A DNA stretch of 6,153 nt from DATLFA01 sp039934635 (GTDB lineage Bacteria; Actinomycetota; Acidimicrobiia; Acidimicrobiales; WLNW01). The notes under the pieces are model-generated. The model ran no database searches, was not told where the DNA came from, and saw only the letters and a list, made by a program, of their open reading frames with translations. The DNA lies in contig JBDTLT010000298.1 in NCBI GenBank assembly GCA_039934635.1, forward strand, positions 1 through 6,153, given 5' to 3'. The first letter of the stretch is position 1. The number at the start of each line of letters is the position of its first letter. A program made the position numbers and the translations under genes. Shown in pieces: positions 1-6,016 of this stretch.

Positions 1-62
1 CGTGCTGCTGAATGGGCGCTTCGGCTCCGATCGGTAGGGCGGGCGACCCGTTCGATGCGAAG

Positions 63-75
63 ATAGTGTTACTAT
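63..75. promoter_or_regulatory. Palindromic operator, copy 1 (probable TetR site)
   Basis: The sequence ATAGTGTTACTAT has 5-bp inverted arms (ATAGT / ACTAT) around a 3-nt centre. A near-identical element lies at 5620-5632 in front of the divergently placed EthD operon; reversed, that copy differs at one base out of 13. Length and symmetry fit a TetR-family operator, and a TetR gene lies between the two copies. The right half contains TACTAT, a possible -10 hexamer at 70-75, so a bound repressor would block the promoter, but I see no good -35 element. The site is 19 nt upstream of the ribosome-binding site at 95-100. Binding by the local TetR is inferred. Confidence 0.72.
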
Positions 76-94
76 GTTACGCGTACGCTGTCCT

Positions 95-100
95 AGGGGG
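95..100 (+). promoter_or_regulatory. Shine-Dalgarno site fixing the GTG start of the solute-binding protein
   Basis: AGGGGG sits 6 nt before GTG at 107. The alternative upstream ATG at 74 has no such site and overlaps the operator palindrome, so it is unlikely to be the start. The divergent EthD gene has the same hexamer at the same spacing from its second ATG. Confidence 0.75.
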
Positions 101-106
101 ATTCAC

Positions 107-1738
107 GTGAGGCGTTGGGCGATCCGTTCCTGTGTGGTTGCGGTTGCAGTCGCATTGTTGGCGGCCAGTTGTGGGGACAGCGGCGAGGACGCAAGTTCTC
201 CGAGTACCTCTGCGGGCGCGTCAGTTGGCGCGACGGCGTCGACGGTGTCGGTCCCCGACGAGTGCACGCAGGACCGTGTCGGCGGCTCGGCGACCGTTGG
301 CACCTACAGCCAACCCCTGGGCCTCGATCCGGTTGCGGGCAGCGGGCTCAGCACCGGCAAGTCCGGCGGGATCGAAGGCGCCGCGCTCTACGACACCTTG
401 ACGAGATGGAACGACGCGACGAGTGCGTACGTGCCACAGTTGGCCCAGTCGATCACGGCGAACAGCGACTTCACCGTCTGGACGCTGAAACTGCGACCGG
501 GCGTGACGTACGGCAACGGCAAGACGATGCGTTCGGCGGACGTCAAGTTCAGCATCGACCGCCACGTCGCGCCCGAATCGAAGGCGACGCTCAAGAACGT
601 GCTCCTCATCATCGATCGCATGGAGTTGCCCGACGACCTCACCGTGGTCTTCACGCTCAAGCAAGGCTGGAGCGGGTTTCCCTACGTGTTGTCCGGATCG
701 CCGGGGATGATCGCCGACCCCGCGGTTGTCGCGGCGCGTGCTGCCGATTTCACGAAGAACCCTGCCGGCGCCGGCGCAGGGCCGTACGAATTCACGAAGT
801 TCACACCAAACGAAGAGATCGTGCTCCAAGCGAAGACGAACTATTGGGGCGGACCGGTCTGCATCCAACAGTTGCGCTTCGTAACCCTCGCCGGCGCGCA
901 GCCGACGTTCGATGCGATGACGACCGGCACGCTGCAGATTGGCTTTCTCGCCGATGCGGAGGTGAGCGACGCGGCCAAAGCAAAAGGCTACAAGGGGCTT
1001 TCGTACATCCTCAGCGCGAGCGCGTCACTGATGCTCAACCATCGTGCCGGAGCGCCGACGGCGGATGTCAAAGTCCGCACGGCAATCCAGCGCGCACTCG
1101 ATCCCAAGGTGATCATGGACCGGCAGTTCAACGGCCACGGGTTACCGACGACCGCATTGGTGCATCCCGACTTGGCCCTCGCCCCAAAGGTGGCCGGGCC
1201 GACCATCGACCTCGCGGAAGCGAAGCGGCTCGTCACCGAAGCGAAGGCCAGCGGCTGGAACGGCAAGATTCGTCTGCTCTGCAACGACCCGCCGGACCGT
1301 CAGCGGGCGGCGTTGGCCGTCGAGACGCTGCTCACTTCGATCGGGATGACGGTCGAGACGACCATCGTGACCACCAACGAACTCATCGCGCGGGTCATCA
1401 CGCGAAAGGACTTCGACACCGCGTGCTGGGCGCTCAACCTGAGCACCGACGAGCTCTACTACAGCCTCAGTACCTACGACAGCAAGAATACGACCACGAA
1501 CTACCCGGGCCTGCAGAGCCCCCAGATGGATGAGGCCGTCAAGAAGCTGCTCGGTGCCGCGACGGCGGACGACAAGCGCACCGTATTGGGCGAGATACAG
1601 ACGATCTGGACGCAAACGGTGCCGGTGGTCATCTGGGGCGGCTTGGAGTCGTACATCGCGTTCGATGCCAGCGTTCACGGCTTGAAGAAGTCGGCCCGTG
1701 AGAGCTTCCTCTTCGACAAGGCGTACATCAAGAGGTAG
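107..1738 (+). CDS. ABC transporter substrate-binding lipoprotein, family 5
   Basis: This is an extracytoplasmic solute-binding protein of the SBP_bac_5 (DppA/OppA-like) class, 543 aa from the GTG start, a normal length for the family. Residues 1-22 form a lipoprotein signal: Arg-rich start, hydrophobic stretch, then LLAASC with Cys22 as the lipidation site. A Ser/Ala/Thr-rich linker follows (about 23-48). The mature domain shows family hallmarks: YDTLTRW (95-101), WTLKLRPGVTY (125-135), ADVKFSIDRH shortly after, GAGPYEF (223-229) and NYWGG (245-249). It would sit anchored outside the membrane and deliver ligand to a permease. No permease or ATPase gene is in this window, so the partner is elsewhere or outside it. 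The next gene, an amidohydrolase, starts 8 nt after the stop, so the two are probably co-transcribed from the operator-controlled promoter. The family binds peptides, but also sugars, nickel and other solutes, so the ligand is unknown. Confidence 0.93.
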   Translation: MRRWAIRSCVVAVAVALLAASCGDSGEDASSPSTSAGASVGATASTVSVPDECTQDRVGGSATVGTYSQPLGLDPVAGSGLSTGKSGGIEGAALYDTLTRWNDATSAYVPQLAQSITANSDFTVWTLKLRPGVTYGNGKTMRSADVKFSIDRHVAPESKATLKNVLLIIDRMELPDDLTVVFTLKQGWSGFPYVLSGSPGMIADPAVVAARAADFTKNPAGAGAGPYEFTKFTPNEEIVLQAKTNYWGGPVCIQQLRFVTLAGAQPTFDAMTTGTLQIGFLADAEVSDAAKAKGYKGLSYILSASASLMLNHRAGAPTADVKVRTAIQRALDPKVIMDRQFNGHGLPTTALVHPDLALAPKVAGPTIDLAEAKRLVTEAKASGWNGKIRLLCNDPPDRQRAALAVETLLTSIGMTVETTIVTTNELIARVITRKDFDTACWALNLSTDELYYSLSTYDSKNTTTNYPGLQSPQMDEAVKKLLGAATADDKRTVLGEIQTIWTQTVPVVIWGGLESYIAFDASVHGLKKSARESFLFDKAYIKR

Positions 1739-1746
1739 GGGGTGCG

Positions 1747-3000
1747 ATGACCGCAGAGCACGCAAGCCGGTACTTGATTGTTTCGAGCGATGGCCACGTG
1801 GGGCCGTCGTTGGAAAACCAACTCCGTCCGTATTGCCCGAGCACCTACCTGCCTGAGTTCGACGAGTATGTGCAGGCATACCGGGCGTCGATGGATCAGC
1901 GGCGCGCCAGGATGCGACCCGTCGAGCATGCACGCCCCGAGGTACTCGCGGCTGTCGAACGAACGCAGAACTGCAAAGGGCTCGGCGACCCCCACGCGTT
2001 CCTCGCCGACATGGATGCGGAAGGTATCGCTGCCACCGTCTTGTTCGGTGGGGGACAGAACGAGGAGACCCTGCCGTGGGTCGAAGGTTTCGGCATGGGC
2101 TCCACCCAGACACGGCCCGAGCTACGAGCGCTGGGTTTCCACATCTGGAACATGTGGCTCGCGGACTTCGTGGCGACCGCACCGCAACGGCTGCTCGGCT
2201 TGATCCACATTCCGATCTGGGACCTCCCCCTGGCGATCGCCGAGATGGAGTGGGGGAAGGACCGCGGGTTGAAGGGCGTGAACTTTCCCGCGCCACGACC
2301 CGACTATCCCGCGTTCAACGAGCCGCTCTACGAGCCCTTCTTCTCGGCAGCAGAGGCACTCGGCCTGCCGCTGGTCACGCACGCCGGAGCGGGGGAGATC
2401 ACGCCCGGCCGCCGCGACGCGCCCGGCAGCTACATGCTGCATTCGTTCGAAGCAATGTGGTTGGGCCGGCGCGCGCTGCCCCAAATGCTGCTGGGCGGCG
2501 TGTTCGAGCGGCATCCCGACCTTCGGCTGGTCTTCACGGAGCAGCGCTTGTCGTGGGTCGGTGAGACGCTGCGTGACCTGGACTCATGCTACTTGGATCC
2601 GAATCGCGACTACTCGGATCGACCCGCTCGACGGCCGTCTGACTACTGGTCGGACAACTGCTCGATCGGCGCGAGCTTCATCGCGCCCTACGAGGTGGCG
2701 CTACGTGATGAAGTCGGCGTGCGCAACATCATGTGGGGCTCGGACTATCCGCATGCCGAAGGAACGTGGCCCCGCACTGGCCTCGCGTTGCGCAACAGTT
2801 TCGCTGGAGTGCCCGAAGACGAGGTGCGGCTCATGTTGGGTGACAACGCGGCGCGGATTTTCGACGTCGATGTCGACGTGCTGGGCCGCGTCGCCGATCA
2901 GATCGGGCCGACGCCCGACGACCTGTCACGGCCGCTGTCTCCCGACGAGTTCCCCGAGCACCGCGGGTTGGCCTTTCGCGAGTTCGGGATATTCGCCTAG
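1747..3000 (+). CDS. Amidohydrolase family protein (amidohydrolase_2, COG2159-like)
   Basis: This 417-aa protein belongs to the metal-dependent TIM-barrel amidohydrolases that include ACMSD-type decarboxylases. Visible motifs are SSDGHVGP near the N-terminus (Asp15/His17, replacing the classic HxH), VTHAGAGE with His212, GVFERHPDLRLVFTE (251-265) ending in Glu265 where some relatives have His, and MWGSDYPHAEGTWP with Asp333, the likely catalytic/metal Asp. The closing RLMLGDNAARIFDVD (361-375) matches the family's end helix. These residues suggest a mononuclear divalent metal site. Members cleave C-N or C-C bonds (hydrolysis or non-oxidative decarboxylation); which applies here cannot be read. 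A GGTAGGGGG stretch just upstream of ATG 1747 supplies a ribosome-binding site overlapping the end of the upstream gene. It is cytosolic, with no signal peptide. Its position behind a binding protein and facing a P450 operon suggests a catabolic step on the same substrate. Confidence 0.9.
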   Translation: MTAEHASRYLIVSSDGHVGPSLENQLRPYCPSTYLPEFDEYVQAYRASMDQRRARMRPVEHARPEVLAAVERTQNCKGLGDPHAFLADMDAEGIAATVLFGGGQNEETLPWVEGFGMGSTQTRPELRALGFHIWNMWLADFVATAPQRLLGLIHIPIWDLPLAIAEMEWGKDRGLKGVNFPAPRPDYPAFNEPLYEPFFSAAEALGLPLVTHAGAGEITPGRRDAPGSYMLHSFEAMWLGRRALPQMLLGGVFERHPDLRLVFTEQRLSWVGETLRDLDSCYLDPNRDYSDRPARRPSDYWSDNCSIGASFIAPYEVALRDEVGVRNIMWGSDYPHAEGTWPRTGLALRNSFAGVPEDEVRLMLGDNAARIFDVDVDVLGRVADQIGPTPDDLSRPLSPDEFPEHRGLAFREFGIFA

Positions 3001-3015
3001 CGCGAAGCGGAAGCG

Positions 3016-3690
3016 TTACTGCTCGCGGAGCAATGCCGCGAGCGCTCTCACCAACATTTCGCGCTCCTCGGTGAACAGCCGCTCGTCCTCTCGCAGACTG
3101 CGCGTGACCGCCAGGCCGCGCGTCGTCGCAAAGATGAGATGCTGCACGGATCGCGAAGACACGGCGCGCGGCATCACCGGTTCGAGAATCCGCGACCAAA
3201 TCTCGGCCAGTTCGTCGTCGATGCGGCGCAGCGACGGCTCCAACAGATCGAGCCAGGTCTCGTCGCGCCGCAAGCTGCGCAGGATGTCGGTGTACAGAAG
3301 GTATTCGGGCTGCGAGTGGTACTCCCAGATCGCGTCGACCACTGCCCGCAGCCGATCTTCGATGTCGGGCGAGTCGACTTCGACGGCTTGCAGCTTGCCG
3401 CGCAGGCGGGAGAAGCCGTCTTCGACGACGGCCATGAGGATGCCGTCGCGCGTACCGAAGTGATATTGGATGACGCCCCAGCTGACCTCTGCCCTGCGCG
3501 CGATTTCGTTGGACGACGCATACAGGTGGCCCTGTTCTTTGATGCACTCGAGGGCGGCTCGGATGACACGGGCGCGGGTCGCCTGGGCGCGGGCCGAAAG
3601 CTCGCGGTTGCCCGACTCGCGAGGAACCGCGACGCTGCTCGCCGCGGCGGCGGGCTTTCGACGGCTAGCCATGGAGCGAGAGCATGCCAT
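3016..3690 (-). CDS. TetR/AcrR family transcriptional regulator
   Basis: A 224-aa protein with an N-terminal TetR DNA-binding domain: after a basic, Ala/Ser-rich extension (1-37), helix 1 runs about 38-54, then SSNEIARRAEVSWGVIQYHFG (59-79) forms the helix-turn-helix, with VSWGVIQYHF as recognition helix, followed by the usual TRDGILMAVVE. The rest (about 105-220) is the helical ligand-binding/dimerisation domain, which is variable and does not reveal the inducer. ATG 3690 is preceded directly by two in-frame TGA codons, so it is the most upstream start; ATG 3672 (MASRRK) is an alternative. Neither has a clear Shine-Dalgarno site. It lies 48 nt behind the P450 stop, so it is probably the last gene of the EthD-P450 operon. 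No operator palindrome was seen just upstream of it, so any autoregulation would act through the EthD promoter at 5620-5632. It likely represses both operons until a substrate or intermediate binds. Confidence 0.93.
   Translation of the reverse strand: MACSRSMASRRKPAAAASSVAVPRESGNRELSARAQATRARVIRAALECIKEQGHLYASSNEIARRAEVSWGVIQYHFGTRDGILMAVVEDGFSRLRGKLQAVEVDSPDIEDRLRAVVDAIWEYHSQPEYLLYTDILRSLRRDETWLDLLEPSLRRIDDELAEIWSRILEPVMPRAVSSRSVQHLIFATTRGLAVTRSLREDERLFTEEREMLVRALAALLREQ
3021..3043. terminator. GC-rich hairpin in the convergent junction (possible bidirectional terminator)
   Basis: GCTCGCGG at 3021-3028 and CCGCGAGC at 3036-3043 form a perfect 8-bp stem with a 7-nt loop. It lies 20 nt past the amidohydrolase stop and inside the last codons of the TetR gene. 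No T-tract follows on either strand, so it is not a classic intrinsic terminator. In high-GC actinobacteria, hairpins without a U-tract have been proposed to terminate. Part of the symmetry could be chance from Arg/Ala/Leu codons. Confidence 0.35.
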
Positions 3691-3738
3691 TCATCAGGGC
3701 CGCGTGGTCGTGTGAGGCTGCACCGACTGGCGTTGGGC

Positions 3739-4935
3739 TCACCGGCGCGCGACTGCGACGGGTAGCGCCTCGATTTGCTCGTCGGTGGTGAACGGGACTC
3801 GCACGGGCCGTTCGATGAGTAGTTCGAGGTCGTCGATGCGCTCGACCATTGCTTGCACCGCGACTTGGATGTCGAGGCGGGCGAGTGCTTGGCCGAGGCA
3901 GAAGTGCGGGCCGTAGCCAAAGCTGTAGTGACGTTGTTCGGGGCGGCTGACGTCGAAGCGTTCGGGATCCGACCATCGTTTCGGATCGCGGTTGACCGCC
4001 GGTCGCGCGAGGTACACCGTGTCGCCGGGCTGGAGCTCGAGCCCGAACCGCGAGGTCGCGACAACGGCCTTTCGTCGTCCTGCACGAAATGGTGGTGCGT
4101 AACGCAAACACTCTTCGACGGCGAGTCGCACTCTGCTGTGGTCGTCGCGCACCCACTCGGCTTGCTCGCGATGTGCGAGCAACAGGTACACGCTGTTGGC
4201 GATGCCCGCCCTCGTCGAACCGACCGCGCCACCGATGACATTGACGACGAGTGCCAACAGCTCGGCGCGATCGAGTCGGCCTTCGCGCTCGGACTGCACC
4301 AGATCGGTGATCAAGTCCTCGCGTGGTCGAGCGAGCCGATCGTCGACCAAACCTTCGACGTAGTCATAGAGCGCAGTGATGCCGCCCTCGGCGCGTGCGC
4401 GGCGCTCGGGCGTCATCGGTTCGGCGAAGCCTTCTTCGGTGCCGACGAGGAACCGTGCAATGTCGGTGTAATCCCCGAGCGGTAGCCCGAGAAACTGACA
4501 CAGAAGCCACAGCGGCAGGTCGTGCGCGTAGTCGGCGACGACATCGAACCGACCCGTTTCGGTGGCGCTCTCGAGGATCGCCTTCGCTCGATCGTAGAGC
4601 CCGGCCCGCAGCCGCTCGACGCGTCGCGGCGTGAACGCTCGACCCACCAGTGCGCGAAGGCGTTCGTGTACCTCGCCGTCATTCGCGGCAAGCGTGAGTC
4701 CGCGCCATTCGTACAGCGGGCCTTCGGTGATACCGAGGCGACGGAGCGCGTCGAGGCCAAGTTGCGCGAAGACAGGGTCGGTGTTGAGTGTGTCGACGTC
4801 GTCGGCGGCGAGAACGATCGGCTCGCCCTGCGTCGTGCGCGCCGTGCGGCTTTGGCGCCGTGCCTGTTGCCACGTCGGGTACGGGTCCTGCCAGAAGTCG
4901 GCATCGGACAAGTCGACGGTCATGGGCTCGGTCAT
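3739..4935 (-). CDS. Cytochrome P450
   Basis: A soluble class-I-type bacterial P450 of 398 aa, typical length. Motifs in order: HERLR (90-94, C-helix His and Arg near the haem propionates), the I-helix segment GGAVGST (235-241), E275-x-x-R278 in the K helix, the RDPKRWSDPERFD meander (316-328), and the haem-binding loop FGYGPHFCLG (339-348), with Cys346 as thiolate ligand. The odd part is the I helix. The usual acid-threonine pair is Gly239-Ser240, and the spacing to ExxR (35 residues from Ser240 to Glu275) matches that from Thr252 to Glu287 in P450cam, so the alignment looks right. ATG 4935 is preferred over the longer open frame to 5193 because GGAG at 4942-4945 is 6 nt upstream and the P450 N-terminus aligns there (DADFWQDPYPTW). 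It starts 2 nt after the EthD stop, implying translational coupling. It probably hydroxylates a small hydrophobic substrate using ferredoxin and reductase encoded elsewhere. Confidence 0.95.
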   Translation of the reverse strand: MTEPMTVDLSDADFWQDPYPTWQQARRQSRTARTTQGEPIVLAADDVDTLNTDPVFAQLGLDALRRLGITEGPLYEWRGLTLAANDGEVHERLRALVGRAFTPRRVERLRAGLYDRAKAILESATETGRFDVVADYAHDLPLWLLCQFLGLPLGDYTDIARFLVGTEEGFAEPMTPERRARAEGGITALYDYVEGLVDDRLARPREDLITDLVQSEREGRLDRAELLALVVNVIGGAVGSTRAGIANSVYLLLAHREQAEWVRDDHSRVRLAVEECLRYAPPFRAGRRKAVVATSRFGLELQPGDTVYLARPAVNRDPKRWSDPERFDVSRPEQRHYSFGYGPHFCLGQALARLDIQVAVQAMVERIDDLELLIERPVRVPFTTDEQIEALPVAVARR

Positions 4936-4937
4936 CG

Positions 4938-5573
4938 TCAACTCCAATGCCACACGCGTGCGTAGCCGCCGACCGCAGTCGATCGATCGAGCCATTCTGC
5001 GACATCGTCGCTCACGACCTGCGGAGAGTCGGCACGGGCGAAGTGGTGCTCGAGGGCATAGTCGACCGACGCGTACCAATGTTCCGACACGCCGTCGGCA
5101 GACCGTTCGGGTGGCCCGATGTAATTCGTCACCTCGTTCTGGCGGTAACGACCCGCATTCGAGTGGTGCACCTCTGCGATGGCACCGTGCCACCGAAACC
5201 GGCGGAGGTACTCGTCACGCGTGACGTCCGGAAGCCGGCGATGGAAGGTGACCTTGCGAATGCCAGGGACCGCGTGCAGCCGTCCCCGTTCGTCCGCGGG
5301 CGGCGGCGCGTGGTGGGCGCCGTGTACGTCGGTGGCTTCGACTTCATAGATCGCGAGCCCTCTGACGCCGGGAATGCGCCCCAGCAATTGCTGCACCCGG
5401 GCGGCCGGCGCTGCACTGCGATAGAGCCACGCAACGGCGCGCGCCGCCGACGCCTCCCGATCGAAGAGCGCCCGCTCACCTTCGCCTTCTGCGACCAGCG
5501 CCGCGGCGATCCGGGCGTGCGCGTCGTCGGGTAGCTCGTGTTCCCCCGCCACGATCGTGGCTTTGGCGACCAT
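4938..5573 (-). CDS. EthD domain-containing protein
   Basis: A 211-aa protein whose C-terminal half (about 106-209) is an EthD-type ferredoxin-fold (dimeric alpha/beta barrel) domain: IRKVTFHRRLPDVTRDEY begins the first strand and helix, FRWHGAIAEVHH carries the family's conserved His (His129), and RYRQNEV leads into the second strand. The N-terminal half (about 2-82) is less conserved, ends in GRIPGVRGLAIYEVEA, and may be a degenerate second copy of the same fold. EthD is needed for P450-dependent ether degradation in Rhodococcus but its chemistry is not known; related domains include polyketide cyclase/monooxygenase-like proteins. The gene leads the EthD-P450-TetR operon and overlaps the P450 ribosome-binding site with its last codons. 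Two ATGs stand in tandem (5576 and 5573). AGGGGG at 5580-5585 is 3 nt from the first and 6 nt from the second, so I chose the second. Control is probably by the operator at 5620-5632. Confidence 0.88.
   Translation of the reverse strand: MVAKATIVAGEHELPDDAHARIAAALVAEGEGERALFDREASAARAVAWLYRSAAPAARVQQLLGRIPGVRGLAIYEVEATDVHGAHHAPPPADERGRLHAVPGIRKVTFHRRLPDVTRDEYLRRFRWHGAIAEVHHSNAGRYRQNEVTNYIGPPERSADGVSEHWYASVDYALEHHFARADSPQVVSDDVAEWLDRSTAVGGYARVWHWS
4942..4945 (-). promoter_or_regulatory. Ribosome-binding site of the P450 gene
   Basis: GGAG on the minus strand lies 6 nt before the P450 ATG at 4935 and within the final codons of the EthD gene. It supports the short P450 start and coupling of the two genes. 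Confidence 0.65.
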
Positions 5574-5579
5574 CATGAA

Positions 5580-5585
5580 CCCCCT
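5580..5585 (-). promoter_or_regulatory. Ribosome-binding site of the EthD gene
   Basis: AGGGGG on the minus strand, 6 nt before ATG 5573 and only 3 nt before ATG 5576. The hexamer and the 6-nt spacing are the same as for the solute-binding protein gene at the other end of the block. Confidence 0.7.
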
Positions 5586-5615
5586 GAGATCAGCGCACTC
5601 CGTGATGGCGACCGT

Positions 5616-5936
5616 CTAAATAGTATCACTATGTTTCATTGGCGGCCGCCGCCAGAGTCGCCCAGCAGTGGTCCATCCCAGTCCCATCATCGCGCCGGCC
5701 CACAGCCAGTCGTAGCGAGTGGCCTCACCGTCCTTCGCGCGCCACACGACGACGAGCATCGTGCCGACGCTGACGGTCAGTGCCCACGCCATGAGCAACG
5801 ATGCGCAGCCAAGTCGTCGGCGTCCGCTGCGCGCGCAACCCACGCCGATCACCACCGCACTCACGACTGAGCCGGCAACCAGGGCGACGAGGACGAACAG
5901 CACCGCGTCGAGCCCCAAATCGCCGTCGATCACCAT
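5616..5936 (-). CDS. Small integral membrane protein, unknown function
   Basis: A 106-aa, strongly hydrophobic protein that I do not recognise. Likely membrane segments are residues 9-33 (AVLFVLVALVAGSVVSAVVIGV core), 42-65 (ASLLMAWALTVSVGTMLVVVW core) and, more weakly, 76-93. Arg-rich loops lie at 36-41 and at the C-terminal side (RLWRR, 93-97). Third codon positions are strongly G/C through most of the frame, supporting real coding, but no clear Shine-Dalgarno site precedes ATG 5936. Oddly, the last residues (HSDTI) are encoded by the operator palindrome at 5620-5632, and the stop is only about 40 nt from the EthD start. The gene is in line with both the SDR upstream (80-nt gap) and EthD downstream, so read-through into the EthD operon is possible. 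Nothing shows whether it belongs to the same pathway. Confidence 0.6.
   Translation of the reverse strand: MVIDGDLGLDAVLFVLVALVAGSVVSAVVIGVGCARSGRRRLGCASLLMAWALTVSVGTMLVVVWRAKDGEATRYDWLWAGAMMGLGWTTAGRLWRRPPMKHSDTI
5620..5632. promoter_or_regulatory. Palindromic operator, copy 2 (probable TetR site)
   Basis: On the minus strand this reads ATAGTGATACTAT, differing from the site at 63-75 only at its seventh base. Arms are 5 bp around a 3-nt centre. It precedes the EthD-P450-TetR operon, about 34 nt upstream of the EthD ribosome-binding site, and lies inside the 3' end of the small membrane-protein gene. A TACTAT hexamer in its downstream half (minus strand, 5625-5620) could be a -10 element; no good -35 was found. 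It would give autoregulation of the TetR gene at the end of this operon. Confidence 0.72.
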
Positions 5937-6016
5937 CGCGGCAATCGTGCCACGGCCGCGGTCCTCGAACCGTCGCGGTCAGGAGTAGCCGACGATGCCC
6001 TCCGATTTGGGTCGGG

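Noticed and set aside
2..37. Short open stretch reading VLLNGRFGSDR then TAG, possible C-terminal tail of an upstream gene
   Set aside because: Only 11 codons are visible and no family signature can be seen; another frame also stays open to 66, so nothing can be claimed.
1142..2296. 384-codon minus-strand open frame opposite the binding protein and amidohydrolase genes
   Set aside because: Low-complexity Arg/Pro/Ser-rich translation with no recognisable motif; both plus-strand genes are well supported.
3174..4241. Long minus-strand open frame across the TetR and P450 genes
   Set aside because: Ser/Arg/Pro-rich composition typical of an out-of-frame shadow in high-GC DNA; the TetR and P450 frames carry clear domain motifs.
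4936..5193. N-terminal extension of the P450 frame up to ATG 5193
   Set aside because: It overlaps the EthD gene completely, is Arg-rich shadow sequence, and ATG 4935 has a good ribosome-binding site and family-like N-terminus.
4788..5534. Plus-strand open frame of 248 codons opposite the EthD gene
   Set aside because: Arg-rich antisense shadow; the EthD frame on the other strand shows domain motifs, ribosome-binding site and coupling to the P450.
5956..5978. Possible hairpin (CGGT/ACCG core) downstream of the SDR gene as a terminator
   Set aside because: The stem is short and needs a bulge, and no T-tract follows on the minus strand; not distinguishable from chance in GC-rich DNA.
5719..5988. 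Plus-strand open frame opposite the small membrane protein
   Set aside because: Thr/Ala/Arg/Pro-rich translation with no motif, whereas the minus-strand frame has coherent membrane segments and stronger third-position G/C.
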